DNA from: an uncultured Treponema sp.
Lineage (GTDB): Bacteria; Spirochaetota; Spirochaetia; Treponematales; Treponemataceae
Assembly: GCA_947167345.1 (NCBI GenBank)
Contig: CAMVHR010000006.1
Coordinates: forward strand, 26,209-90,208
Length of the DNA: 64,000 nucleotides
Reading direction: 5' to 3'
Each line of letters starts with the position of its first letter. Within the stretch, counting starts at the first letter, position 1. Positions 18,969 to 27,451 of this stretch are shown one piece after another. The notes beneath the pieces were generated by a model. The model did not search any database. It worked only from the letters and a program-made list of their open reading frames with translations, and was not told where the DNA came from. A program made the translations under genes and the position numbers.

Positions 18969-19136
18969 AGAGCCGGCAGAAAAGAGGGCAAAGAAGAAAA
19001 ATCTATTGAAAATGCAAAAAACTTTCTTGCCATGAATGTCCTGACTCATGAGCAAATAGCGCAGGGAGTAGGGCTACCGCTTGAAAAAATAGAAGAACTT
19101 GCTGAAAATTTTGCGGAAGTACAAAAGAATTTATAA
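18969..19136 (+). pseudogene. C-terminal remnant of an Rpn-family nuclease/transposase
   Basis: The frame reads RAGRKEGKEEKSIENAKNFL, then AMNVLTHEQIAQGVGLPLEK and IEELAENFAEVQKNL before TAA at 19134-19136. This charged stretch plus the 'LTHEQIAQGVGLPLEKIEEL' helix pair is the standard tail of Rpn/PD-(D/E)XK recombination-promoting nucleases, which are abundant in Treponema. The catalytic N-terminal two thirds are absent. It marks a past insertion or recombination in this island. Confidence 0.7.
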
Positions 19137-19199
19137 ACAGAAGCCTCTGAAAAGCCGGAGGCGTTTCATAATATGATGCTTTGCCACTGTTCGCTAATG

Positions 19200-19228
19200 T
19201 AGACCATATTCCCAAAAGGGTTTATACT
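19200..19228 (+). promoter_or_regulatory. Promoter of the AAA-ATPase/nuclease gene
   Basis: TAGACC (19200-19205), 17-base spacer, TATACT (19223-19228), with the ATG at 19235 six bases later. This supports 19235 as start over the in-frame TTG at 19181. Confidence 0.55.
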
Positions 19229-19234
19229 GAATGC

Positions 19235-20812
19235 ATGGAAGAACGCTTTCTGCCGATCGGCATTCAGGATTTTGAGAAACTCAGAAAAGGCGGCTACGTG
19301 TATGTAGACAAGACTAAATATGTCTACGAACTGGCACGGCTCAGCACCCCGTTTTTTTTAAGCCGTCCGCGCCGCTTTGGAAAAAGCCTTTTGCTTTCAA
19401 CATTCGAGGCATTCTTTCTTGGAAAGAAAGAGCTGTTCGACGGTCTGTACATTTCTGAAAAAGAAAAGGAGTGGAGTGAATGGCCGGTCATAAAAATCAG
19501 TTTCGGCGTGAACAGTTATGAAAACAATGAACGTCTAAAAGAAAGGCTGAATGCAATTGTAACTGAAAATGAAAAGTTATACAAAATCGAAAAACAAAAC
19601 AACGACCCTGCAGAAAGATTCGCATATCTCATTCATGGCATATTTGAAAAAACTGGAAAGCAGGTCGTAATCCTGATAGACGAATACGACAAGCCGATTC
19701 TAGACGCCCTCTACACAGATTTCGAGGAGCAGAACCGTCAGGAGCTCAGAAGCTTCTACAGCCCGCTTAAGGACTGCGACAAGTACATCCGCTTCCTTTT
19801 CATCACGGGAATCACAAAAGTAAGCCACGTAAACATTTTCAGCGGATTGAACCAGCTGAATGACATCAGCCTGAACTATGATTTTTCGTCAATCTGCGGA
19901 ATTTCGGAAACCGAGTTTGAAGAATATTTTGAACCTGAAATAAAAAATCTTGCGCTACGAAGAAAGCTGTCATACCAGCAGGCAAAAGAAAAACTTGCCG
20001 CAATGTATGACGGATACCATTTTTCGCAAGACTCTGAAGGTGTATACAATCCGTTCTGTCTTTTGAAATGCTTTATGGAAAAATCTTTTGGCTCGTACTG
20101 GTTTGAAAGCGGAACTCCTTCATTCCTTGTGAAGACACTCCAGAACCAGCCTATATTTTTGGCAAACCTTGTAAACGGACGCAAGGTAAAGGAAGACCAG
20201 TTCAAAAACTACGACCCCGACTCAAAGAACATGCTGCCGGTGGTCTACCAAAGCGGATATCTTACGATAAAAGATTATAACCCGGAGAGAAATGTCTATA
20301 CGCTTGACTTTCCGAACGAGGAAATAAAATACGGCTTCCTCAATGTACTCCTGAAAAAATTCGTGACTGTTCCCGATGACGATTTGGGGCTTGCCATCGA
20401 CAATCTGTGCGATGCACTCGAATCGCACAACATTGACCAGGCATTATCCATAATAAAATCCGCTATTGCAGATTTACCGACCATAGTGAAAAAGGATATG
20501 TGCGAAAATTACTACGAGTCCGTAACTCACCTGATGTTTCGCATGACAGGTTATAACGTTGTCTCGGAACTGCAGAATGTGGCAGGAAGAAGCGATGTGA
20601 TTGTCACTGTCAAAGATTCAGTCTTTATCTTTGAGCTAAAAATGGACAAAGGACAGGATTTTGAGAAAGTGGCGGAGACAGCCCTAATCCAGATTGACGC
20701 AAATGGCTATTCCGAAAGGTTTGCCGTCGGAGGAAAACAGATGTTCAAGGTCGGCGTGGTTTTCTCAAGCGGCGGCAAGGGAATTGTCGGGTGGAAGGTT
20801 AAAATGTCGTAA
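19235..20812 (+). CDS. AAA-ATPase-like protein with C-terminal PD-(D/E)XK nuclease domain
   Basis: A 525-residue member of a family that is heavily expanded in gut Bacteroidetes and spirochaetes. The N-terminal ATPase domain has the signature YVDKTKYVYEL, a variant P-loop RPRRFGKSLLLST and Walker B VVILIDEYDKPILDAL. The C-terminal domain carries the nuclease-like core NVAGRSDVIVTVKDSVFIFELK, with Asp and Glu-x-Lys in the expected order. The biological role is not established; members are associated with mobile regions. GC-richer codons than the neighbours and flanking gene debris suggest acquisition by transfer. A -10 box six bases before the ATG points to a leaderless mRNA. Confidence 0.85.
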   Translation: MEERFLPIGIQDFEKLRKGGYVYVDKTKYVYELARLSTPFFLSRPRRFGKSLLLSTFEAFFLGKKELFDGLYISEKEKEWSEWPVIKISFGVNSYENNERLKERLNAIVTENEKLYKIEKQNNDPAERFAYLIHGIFEKTGKQVVILIDEYDKPILDALYTDFEEQNRQELRSFYSPLKDCDKYIRFLFITGITKVSHVNIFSGLNQLNDISLNYDFSSICGISETEFEEYFEPEIKNLALRRKLSYQQAKEKLAAMYDGYHFSQDSEGVYNPFCLLKCFMEKSFGSYWFESGTPSFLVKTLQNQPIFLANLVNGRKVKEDQFKNYDPDSKNMLPVVYQSGYLTIKDYNPERNVYTLDFPNEEIKYGFLNVLLKKFVTVPDDDLGLAIDNLCDALESHNIDQALSIIKSAIADLPTIVKKDMCENYYESVTHLMFRMTGYNVVSELQNVAGRSDVIVTVKDSVFIFELKMDKGQDFEKVAETALIQIDANGYSERFAVGGKQMFKVGVVFSSGGKGIVGWKVKMS

Positions 20813-20840
20813 ACTTGTCTGCACTAACGACAATATCGGT

Positions 20841-20950
20841 CGATGCAAGTCATAAATGCTAGCGGTGTTAGCCTGAGATACGGACGATTCGAGTTTTAAA
20901 TGCGGACGATACAAGTCTTTAATGCGAGCGATGCAAGTGTTAAATACGGC
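20841..20950 (+). repeat. Five imperfect 22-bp tandem repeats
   Basis: Five head-to-tail units of exactly 22 bases start at 20841, 20863, 20885, 20907 and 20929. The consensus is close to CGATNCAAGTNTTAAATGCGGA; unit 2 is the most diverged. They fill the gap between the convergent AAA-ATPase gene and the glycosyltransferase pseudogene and are non-coding on both strands as far as I can tell. Confidence 0.85.
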
Positions 20951-20977
20951 CGAGAATTTGATGCCCCTGTAATCGTA

Positions 20978-22643
20978 TCATGCAAAATCTTCCTTGATTA
21001 TGTTCCATGCAGCATCCATGCTGAATTTTTCTTTTATGAAGTTTAGTGATGACCTGCTCATTCTTTCAAGCTGCTCCTTATCTTCATACAAGTCCAATAT
21101 AGCATTTGCAAAGTCTTCCTCATCGTCATGGATTTTAGCAATATTCTCAATGCCTTCGATGCCTTCTGCCCCAATGCTTGTAGTTACAACAGGCATGCCG
21201 TTATAAAGGGCTTCAATAACCTTACCCTTTACGCCTGCTCCATAGCGCAACGGAGCTACGACAATGCGGCAACTTGAGTACAGCTGCTTCAACTCAGATT
21301 CTGATACAAATCCCTTGAAAACAACTCCGTTCCCGTCCAGTTTCTTTATGTTGTATTGTGCATTTGAACCGGCAATATAAAACTGGATTGAATTGTTTTT
21401 TGCCTGAATTTTAGGAAAAATAAATTTTGCAAACCATTTTACGGCATCAACATTAGGCGTGTGCCGGAATCCTCCCACAAAAAGAATTCCGTTTCTATTT
21501 TCTGCAGAATACTGCATGTCTAAATGTGCAGTGTCAAAAATATATGCGTTTATGGTCTTTACCTTAATGGATGGATCAATTTCTGAAATGGCATTTTTCT
21601 CGATGTAAGAAGGGTAGTATACCATGTCAGATTTTCTCATGATTTCAAGTTCATCCCTTTTAGAACTTTCTGACATTTTCAATAGCAGGCTATCATTTTT
21701 CAAGACGGCTTCCCTTTGCAGCCTTAAAAATGTACTGCAACAGATTCAGGTTGAAACATCACTTTGTAGCCATGTTTTCTGACTTCAAATGCAAGGTCGC
21801 TGTCCTCGCAATAAGCAGGCTTGTATCGTTTGTCAAAGCCGCCTATTTCATTCCATAATGATTTTCGAATCATTATGCTGGCTCCTGATATGTAATCAAC
21901 TTCTTTTACATAATTATATTCTGGGCGGTAATAAAACTGTGGGGGGTACCTCGTCCGTAATTCCATCCTGTGCCGTCATTCCATATAATACCCCCATCTT
22001 CCTGCAAAGAGCCGTCTGGATAAACAAGTTTTGAGCCAGTCATTCCAATACTTTCGTCACTTTCAATAAGGCGGACTAACGATGAAAGCCAGTTTTTCTG
22101 CACCTGAGTGTCGTTGTTGAGAAAAACAATATACTTTCCTTTTGCAAGTTTTGCAACGCGATTACAGCCTGTTACAAAGCCCTTTTCGTCAGTTTCGTTT
22201 ACAGTTACACGTCCATTATGGAAATATTTCGTAATGTTTTTTGTTTCGTCGGTGGACTTATCATCTGCAATGATTATTTCATACGCTATGTTAGTGACAG
22301 TGTTCATAATTGAAATTATGCACTTGTAAGTGTAGTCAAAATTATTGTAAACAGGTATGACTATTGAAGCCAGTATGTCATTAAAAACAGGAAGTGAATT
22401 AGTAGTGTAGGCAACGGTTTTAATTAATGTAGGCTTGTATGTTTCCTCAAACTGTAGATTCCTTTTATTTGCAATGTATCTACGCAGGCCTCTTACACCT
22501 TGCTTTCGAAGAATTCAAATTAGTTTTCGAATTTTATCTGGAACTATAAATCTATATATCTGCTTTGCGAGATATAAAGAAATTTTAATTATATCGCTAC
22601 AATTTAAACGAGGCTCTAAGGTAAAACTATCTGCAATAGCCAT
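20978..22643 (-). pseudogene. Broken bifunctional glycosyltransferase (GT2 plus GT4 domains)
   Basis: One former gene read from ATG 22643 (with GGAGAA upstream). The GT2 part is recognisable: SIVIPVYNNFDYTYKCI, EIIIADDKSTDETK, the DxD-like FLNNDTQ and ISGASIMIRKSLW. Three lesions separate its pieces: a TGA at 22517-22515 after DKIRKLI, a lost base in a C-run (forward G6 at 21941-21946) after NYGRG, and an internal deletion near 21722-21730 joining GT2 VAVHF to the GT4 segment LRLQREAV out of frame. The GT4 nucleotide-binding half (GILFVGGFRHTPNVDAVKWF, APLRYGAGVKGKVIEAL) remains open to 20978. The protein would have extended a cell-surface polysaccharide, consistent with the ruined exporter nearby. 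Confidence 0.82.
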
Positions 22644-22771
22644 TATATTATCAGTTCTCCTTCAAAAAAAAATCTTAGCGCACTTTTTGTCTAACTGATA
22701 CTTTTTGGCTTTATCTATTGGTAATCAATAAATGTACCGATAATAAGCGGCTGTCAGTGGCTATCTGCTTA

Positions 22772-22800
22772 TTGACTAAGTTCTATCGTAATGATAATAT
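22772..22800 (+). promoter_or_regulatory. Promoter of the tyrS leader transcript
   Basis: TTGACT (22772-22777), 17-base spacer, TAATAT (22795-22800). Transcription should start near 22806-22808, at the first ATG of the leader ORF. Confidence 0.75.
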
Positions 22801-22806
22801 AAGGTT

Positions 22807-22908
22807 ATGATGAATACAGTCCGTTGGGCATTGAAAATCAATTCTACCACGCTGGCCTACCTTTATTATGGCTGCCATTGGTTCTCTTGTCTGCGGAGTT
22901 CACGCTAA
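22807..22908 (+). CDS. Candidate tyrosine-rich leader peptide of tyrS
   Basis: A 33-codon ORF, ATGATG to TAA, whose codons 18-21 read Tyr-Leu-Tyr-Tyr (TAC CTT TAT TAT at 22858-22869). It begins six bases after the -10 box, so it would be translated as a leaderless ORF, as other genes in this window appear to be. It ends 39 bases before the terminator hairpin that precedes tyrS. The layout is that of a ribosome-mediated attenuator sensing charged tRNA-Tyr. Inference from position, codon content and pairing; no homologue is known to me. Confidence 0.5.
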   Translation: MMNTVRWALKINSTTLAYLYYGCHWFSCLRSSR

Positions 22909-22977
22909 GTTTTGGTGTGTTGTGTGTTTACTAAGTAGGGATACCGTGAACCTTCCGTAAGGAAGGTTCTTTTTTTT
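22898..22977 (+). terminator. tyrS attenuator: terminator with competing antiterminator pairing
   Basis: GAACCTTCC (22948-22956), loop GTAA, GGAAGGTTC (22961-22969) and eight Ts form a perfect intrinsic terminator only 14 bases upstream of the tyrS start. GTTCACG at 22898-22904, inside the end of the leader ORF, is perfectly complementary to CGTGAAC at 22945-22951, which includes the left arm of the terminator. Both pairings cannot form together. A ribosome stalled at the Tyr codons leaves 22898-22904 free (read-through); one that finishes the ORF covers it (termination). Confidence 0.65.
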
Positions 22978-22990
22978 GGAGGAAATGAAA

Positions 22991-24235
22991 ATGAATGAAG
23001 CTATTGAGACCTTAAAGGCTCGTGGTTTTTTTGCACAGTGTACAGATGTAGAAGCTTTGTCTGCCCGCATGGATGCTGGTCCTATCACTTTTTATGTAGG
23101 TTGCGATCCGACTGGTCCTAGCCTTCACATTGGCCACATGGTTCCGTTTTTTGCATTCCGCCATCTTATAAAATTCGGACACCGTGGTGTCGCTCTTATT
23201 GGCGGTGGCACAGGACGCATTGGTGATCCGAGCGGCAAGACGGAAATGAGAAAGATGCTTGACTATGCCCAGATTGATTCCAACGTTGAGCGCATTAAGG
23301 CTCAGCTGGACAAATTTCTTGGTTTTGACGGTACTCATGCCCTTGCCGCAAACAACAAGGACTGGCTTGAGCATTTAAATTACATTGATTTTTTGCGTGA
23401 CATAGGCTCATGCTTTAGCGTAAACAAGATGCTTACTTTTGAAGAGTACCGCCTGCGTCTTGAACGCGGTCTGTCTTTTATTGAATTCAACTATCAGTTG
23501 CTTCAGGCTTATGACTTTTACATGCTGCATCAGAAATATGATATGATGCTTCAGATTGGAGGTGCTGACCAGTGGGGCAACATTACGGCTGGAGTTGACT
23601 TGATTCGCAGAAAGCTTGGCGGCACGACGGAGTTGAACAAACAGCATGAAGTCTATGGTCTTACTTTCCCTCTTATTATGAGGGCCGATGGTAAAAAAAT
23701 GGGTAAGTCTGAAAAAGGTGCTATCTTCCTCGATCCAGAACTTACTCCTGTATATGATTTCTTCCAGTACTGGCGCAATGTTCCTGATGCAGATGTCAAG
23801 AAGTTTATGCTTCTGTTTACTTTCCTTGAAATTCCAGAAATTGAATCTATATGTGCTGGTGACATTAATGCTGCTAAAGAGCGTCTTGCCTATGAAGTTA
23901 CTGCTGTAATTCATGGTAAGGAAGAAGCTGACCGTGCTCTTGCTGGTGCAAAGGCTGCGTTCAGCGGTGAAGGTGATAAGTCTTCCATGCCTACTGTTGA
24001 GCTTGGCAAGGCTGATTTTGAAGCAGGTGTCAATGTTTGCGATCTGTATTTTAATACTAAGCTGTGTGCTACAAAGTCTGACGCACGCCGTCTTGTTCAG
24101 CAGGGCGGAGCTACTGTAAACGGAAAGCAGATAACTGATGTAAAGGCTGTAATTTCTGTTTCAGATGCAGATTCTGATGGTGAGTTTGTTGTTAAGGCCG
24201 GTAAAAAGAAGTTTGCACGTGTAGTGCTGAAATAA
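22991..24235 (+). CDS. tyrS: Tyrosyl-tRNA synthetase
   Basis: A class I aminoacyl-tRNA synthetase that attaches tyrosine to tRNA-Tyr; 414 aa. The HIGH motif is HIGH in PSLHIGHMVPFF, the KMSKS equivalent is KKMGKSEKGAIFLD, and QIGGADQWGNITAG is the tyrosine-site motif. The C-terminus is an S4-like RNA-binding domain (SDARRLVQQGGATVNGKQI). The start at 22991 has GGAGG eight bases upstream; ATG at 22985 is too close to that site. Expression is probably controlled by the leader upstream. Confidence 0.95.
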   Translation: MNEAIETLKARGFFAQCTDVEALSARMDAGPITFYVGCDPTGPSLHIGHMVPFFAFRHLIKFGHRGVALIGGGTGRIGDPSGKTEMRKMLDYAQIDSNVERIKAQLDKFLGFDGTHALAANNKDWLEHLNYIDFLRDIGSCFSVNKMLTFEEYRLRLERGLSFIEFNYQLLQAYDFYMLHQKYDMMLQIGGADQWGNITAGVDLIRRKLGGTTELNKQHEVYGLTFPLIMRADGKKMGKSEKGAIFLDPELTPVYDFFQYWRNVPDADVKKFMLLFTFLEIPEIESICAGDINAAKERLAYEVTAVIHGKEEADRALAGAKAAFSGEGDKSSMPTVELGKADFEAGVNVCDLYFNTKLCATKSDARRLVQQGGATVNGKQITDVKAVISVSDADSDGEFVVKAGKKKFARVVLK

Positions 24236-24259
24236 ACGCGATATAAAAGGATTGTGCAG

Positions 24260-24293
24260 TCTCGAAAAAGTCACGAAAGTGAGTTTTCCGAGA
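24260..24293 (+). terminator. Hairpin after tyrS
   Basis: A 15-bp stem with two mismatches and a GAAA loop lies between the convergent tyrS and ParB-like genes; it may serve either strand. No long T-run directly follows. Confidence 0.5.
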
Positions 24294-24297
24294 TGCC

Positions 24298-24723
24298 CTA
24301 TTCTTTTTTTGTCAGAGCCTTCTTTTTGTTACCTTTGAAAATTGAAAGTATTTTTTTAGCAAGCTTTTTTATTAAGTTCCAAAGTTTTATGAATATGCTT
24401 GGATTCTGGAGTTTTCGTAACCGTTCGTAACCGTCAAGAATCTCTTCCTGTGAAAATTCCTTGCGCTGGTTGTTTTCTTCCAGTTCCATTTCCAGTTCTT
24501 TTACTTCATCAACATTTGTCAGTACGGTTGCGTTTATTGTTTCCCATCCCAGTTCTTTTGCTGCTGCAAGCCTTCTGCCTCCTGCAATAAGCTCGTGATT
24601 TGCATTTACTGTGATTGGGTTCATCAGACCATAGATGTGCATGCTTTCTTTTAGGGCACGCAGGTCACCCATGTCTTTGCGTATCCGTTTTTTTACTTTT
24701 ATATCACTGACTTTTATAAGCAT
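24298..24723 (-). CDS. ParB/Spo0J N-terminal-like domain protein
   Basis: A 141-residue protein whose first 95 residues match the ParB N-terminal CTPase/nuclease-like fold: IKVKKRIRKDMGDLRALKES, GLMNPITV, and ELIAGGRRLAAAKELGW, the family's GERR-like motif. It lacks the central helix-turn-helix that true chromosome-partitioning ParB uses to bind parS, and ends instead in a very basic Lys-rich tail. It is therefore not the chromosomal ParB; such short forms occur in spirochaetes with unknown function. It lies downstream of the PBP1A gene with its own GGAGA site, 21 bases away, so the two may be co-transcribed. Confidence 0.8.
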   Translation of the reverse strand: MLIKVSDIKVKKRIRKDMGDLRALKESMHIYGLMNPITVNANHELIAGGRRLAAAKELGWETINATVLTNVDEVKELEMELEENNQRKEFSQEEILDGYERLRKLQNPSIFIKLWNLIKKLAKKILSIFKGNKKKALTKKE

Positions 24724-24744
24724 AATTCTCCGTGTCTCAATTTT

Positions 24745-27372
24745 TTACTGTAACAACCAGTTTCCTTCGTAATCCTCTTCTTCTGTCCATTCATTCTGTG
24801 CATTTTCTTCAATTTCGTCAAGAAGTTCGTTTTCTTCCTCGGACTCTTGTTCTATCGGTCTGTTAGTCGTTAAGAATGACAGATCCGGCATGGCAAGAGG
24901 GGCTGCTGCATCATCTTCAAAGTAGAAGTTGTATCCTGCTTTATAACGTTCTACCTTTAGACGCTGGAGGGCCAGATTTTTGCCTGCATTGTAAGTATGT
25001 CTTGTACAAGGTGAAGTAGGTTCTGTTCCTACAAGATAATACGCTGTAATCTTGTGGTTGCCACATTCTGGCGTTAAAAGGCCTCCGCTTACAGAGCATA
25101 CATCCATCTGTACTATTCCGTTTGGTATTTTTGATGTAAACGGTTTGTATGGCTTGCCAAGGTTAGCCTCATGCATAAAGTCGCCCCATGCAACGCCAGC
25201 AAGGGTTGAACCTGTTATTGAAAGTCCGAGAGACTGACCTGGACGGTCAAATCCGAACCAGAATGCGGCTGTATAATATGGTGTAAAGCCGACTGTCCAT
25301 GCATCTGCCCAGTTCTGTGTTGTTCCCGTCTTTCCTGCTGCCGGCATTATGAACGAGTCTCCGTTTAAGTTTTTGAATGTGAATTTGTTTCCATAGCCCT
25401 TTCGCTTTTTTATTGTATAAGCGGTTGAGTCGTAATCAGAACCGTATCGCAATGTACCTGTTTCAACAGTCTTCTTTAGCATTTCCTGCATGATGAATGC
25501 TGTTTCTGGTGTGATTATCTGGATGCTGTTGCCCATGTTTTTCTGGGCTGTACGAAGCTCTTTTTCCTTGTCTATCTTTATTTTTCCATTTCGGTCAAGG
25601 ACATTGCGAATTGCGATTGGTGTTACTTCTTTTCCGTTGTTTGCAAATGTAGCAAATGCCTTTGCCATTTCAACAGGACGTACAGAACAGACTCCCAGAC
25701 CTATAGGATATACTGGTATGAGATTGCGTTCCTGATGTTCTGTCTGCTTTAGTCCCAGAAGGGCAGAAGCCCTGTTTATTGCAGACTGAAAGCCTATTTT
25801 GTCAAGAACTTTTATGGAAGGAATGTTCATGGAGTGGGCGAGTGCATACCACATCTGTACATCTCCTTCGTAAACGCCCTTGAAGTCTTGGACGATATAT
25901 GGAGTTCCGTCTTCATTGTGGAATACGTAAGGCGTGTCGCTGATGACGGATGTCATTGTAAATTCCCTGCTATCTATTGCTGCAGAATAATACAGGGGCT
26001 TGAATGTTGAGCCTGGCTGCAGTTTTGACTGTATTGCCTTGATGAACTGGTTTGATTGGTCATATTTTGAACCGCCTACAAGTGCATCGATGTAGCCTGT
26101 CTCATTTTCAATGGCGACCATTGTTCCTTCAATGGTTGTCTGCTCCTCGTTTTGCTGTATAAGGGCATTTCCCCTGTTGACAATTTCAGTTTTTAGAGTA
26201 TCCATGCCCAGCATGAGGGACATGATGTCTATGACCGGGTTTACTTTTTCGCGGTAGTTTTTTAGGGCAAGAACTTCGTTTCTTTGGCTGCTTACGCGCA
26301 GGCTAGGAAGGTTGAACATAAGGCTTAACAGCGATGCCATTGGAATGTACTGCCTGAATGCACTGTTCTGCCTGTTCTTAAGCTCGCTTTTGTATATTTT
26401 GTTTGCGTAGGCAATGTAATCTTTCATTATGTCTTCGGCAGCTTTCTGATGCGACAGGTTGAGTGTCGTATTGATTGTAAAGCCACCTGTGTACAGGTCG
26501 TCAGTCCCAAAGAACATGTCTGTCAGCTGGCGGCGTGCATACTCTGAAAACCAAGGAGCCTTATCTTCTCTCATTGCATAGGCTGATGTACCTGTTCTTG
26601 TGTAGTCAAAGTTTGCCCAGTATGTGTCAAAGCTGTCTTCAGCGGCTTCTTGTGTCAGATATCCTTCTTTGACCATTGCTTCAAGAACGTCTTTCTGTCG
26701 GGCTTTTGCTGTGTTTGTATGTTCGAACGGATTGTAATATGCAGGGTTTGACAGCTGGATTACAAGAATTGCTGCTTCTGCTGGTGTAATGTATAGCGCA
26801 CTGTGTCCAAAATAGTATTTGCTTGCTGCGTTTACACCGTATGTTCCACCGCCAAAATATATTTTATTAAGGTAAAGTTCAAGAATTTCGTTTTTTGAGT
26901 AGCGGCGCTCCATTTGGACAGCCCACCACAATTCTTTTATCTTTCGGGCTGCAGACCTTTCGGTTCTGTCACAGTAAAGTGTTCCCGCAATCTGCTGTGT
27001 CAGCGTTGAGCCGCCGCCTCGTTTGGAGTGCGTAAGAACACCGATTACTGCACGTATTATTGCTTTTGGGCTAAAGCCGTTATGTTCATAGAAAATGCGG
27101 TCTTCTCGGGTAAGAAGGGCATCTTTCATCAGCTGCGGGAGCCTTTCAAGCGAAATGAGCTCTCGTTTTTCATCGCTTGAGAATTCTGTAATAAGCTCTC
27201 CGTTTATATCTAGAAGCCGTGAAGGAAGGGCTGTTTCCAGCTCCCTGAAGTTTTCTGTATTTTTTATGTTTAGGGTAGCGGCAAGACCTGCACCAAGCAG
27301 TCCCCCGAAAAGAATTGCACTAAAAAGCAGGAGCATGACAAGCACATAAGGCCATATCTTCTTTTTTTCCAT
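24745..27372 (-). CDS. Penicillin-binding protein 1A (bifunctional transglycosylase/transpeptidase)
   Basis: Class A PBP, 875 aa, that polymerises and cross-links peptidoglycan. One N-terminal membrane anchor (residues about 7-30) precedes the GT51 domain (TREDRIFYEHNG near 95, GGGSTLTQQIAGTLY, RKIKELWWAVQMERRYSKNEI). The transpeptidase has the catalytic SxxK in PGSTFKP near 456, an SMN triad in LAHSMNIPSI and KTGTT near 681. The C-terminal tail is acidic. A consensus promoter, TTGACA-17-TATTAT, ends six bases before the start codon, so the mRNA is expected to be leaderless. Confidence 0.95.
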   Translation of the reverse strand: MEKKKIWPYVLVMLLLFSAILFGGLLGAGLAATLNIKNTENFRELETALPSRLLDINGELITEFSSDEKRELISLERLPQLMKDALLTREDRIFYEHNGFSPKAIIRAVIGVLTHSKRGGGSTLTQQIAGTLYCDRTERSAARKIKELWWAVQMERRYSKNEILELYLNKIYFGGGTYGVNAASKYYFGHSALYITPAEAAILVIQLSNPAYYNPFEHTNTAKARQKDVLEAMVKEGYLTQEAAEDSFDTYWANFDYTRTGTSAYAMREDKAPWFSEYARRQLTDMFFGTDDLYTGGFTINTTLNLSHQKAAEDIMKDYIAYANKIYKSELKNRQNSAFRQYIPMASLLSLMFNLPSLRVSSQRNEVLALKNYREKVNPVIDIMSLMLGMDTLKTEIVNRGNALIQQNEEQTTIEGTMVAIENETGYIDALVGGSKYDQSNQFIKAIQSKLQPGSTFKPLYYSAAIDSREFTMTSVISDTPYVFHNEDGTPYIVQDFKGVYEGDVQMWYALAHSMNIPSIKVLDKIGFQSAINRASALLGLKQTEHQERNLIPVYPIGLGVCSVRPVEMAKAFATFANNGKEVTPIAIRNVLDRNGKIKIDKEKELRTAQKNMGNSIQIITPETAFIMQEMLKKTVETGTLRYGSDYDSTAYTIKKRKGYGNKFTFKNLNGDSFIMPAAGKTGTTQNWADAWTVGFTPYYTAAFWFGFDRPGQSLGLSITGSTLAGVAWGDFMHEANLGKPYKPFTSKIPNGIVQMDVCSVSGGLLTPECGNHKITAYYLVGTEPTSPCTRHTYNAGKNLALQRLKVERYKAGYNFYFEDDAAAPLAMPDLSFLTTNRPIEQESEEENELLDEIEENAQNEWTEEEDYEGNWLLQ

Positions 27373-27378
27373 TCAATA

Positions 27379-27407
27379 ATAATAAGAAAAATGCAGGTAT
27401 TTGTCAA
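27379..27407 (-). promoter_or_regulatory. Consensus promoter of the PBP1A gene
   Basis: Minus strand TTGACA (27407-27402), exactly 17 bases, TATTAT (27384-27379), then six bases to the ATG at 27372. One of the two perfect -35 boxes seen in the window. Confidence 0.8.
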
Positions 27408-27423
27408 TCTTACAATGAATTAT

Positions 27424-27451
27424 AAAAAAAAAGACCGGCCTTTCGGCCGGT
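27424..27451 (-). terminator. Strong intrinsic terminator after the PEGA gene
   Basis: A perfect seven-bp GC-rich stem with a GAAA tetraloop on the minus strand, followed by T-rich sequence (nine Ts, 27432-27424 after one intervening base). It ends transcription from the PEGA gene before the PBP1A promoter. Confidence 0.9.

Noticed and set aside
19181..19234. Longer start (TTG at 19181) for the AAA-ATPase/nuclease protein
   Set aside because: The promoter lies inside this stretch and family members begin at the MEERFLPIGIQDF segment.
20841..20950. CRISPR array
   Set aside because: The units are contiguous 22-base repeats without spacers, and no cas genes are nearby.
22921..22977. T-box riboswitch upstream of tyrS (AGGGATACCGTG resembles the T-box core)
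   Set aside because: The UGGN bases that pair with the tRNA acceptor end are missing, and no Stem I landmarks were found; the leader-peptide model explains more of the sequence.
24298..24723. Chromosomal partition protein ParB
   Set aside because: It has only the N-terminal domain; no parS-binding helix-turn-helix or parA partner is present.
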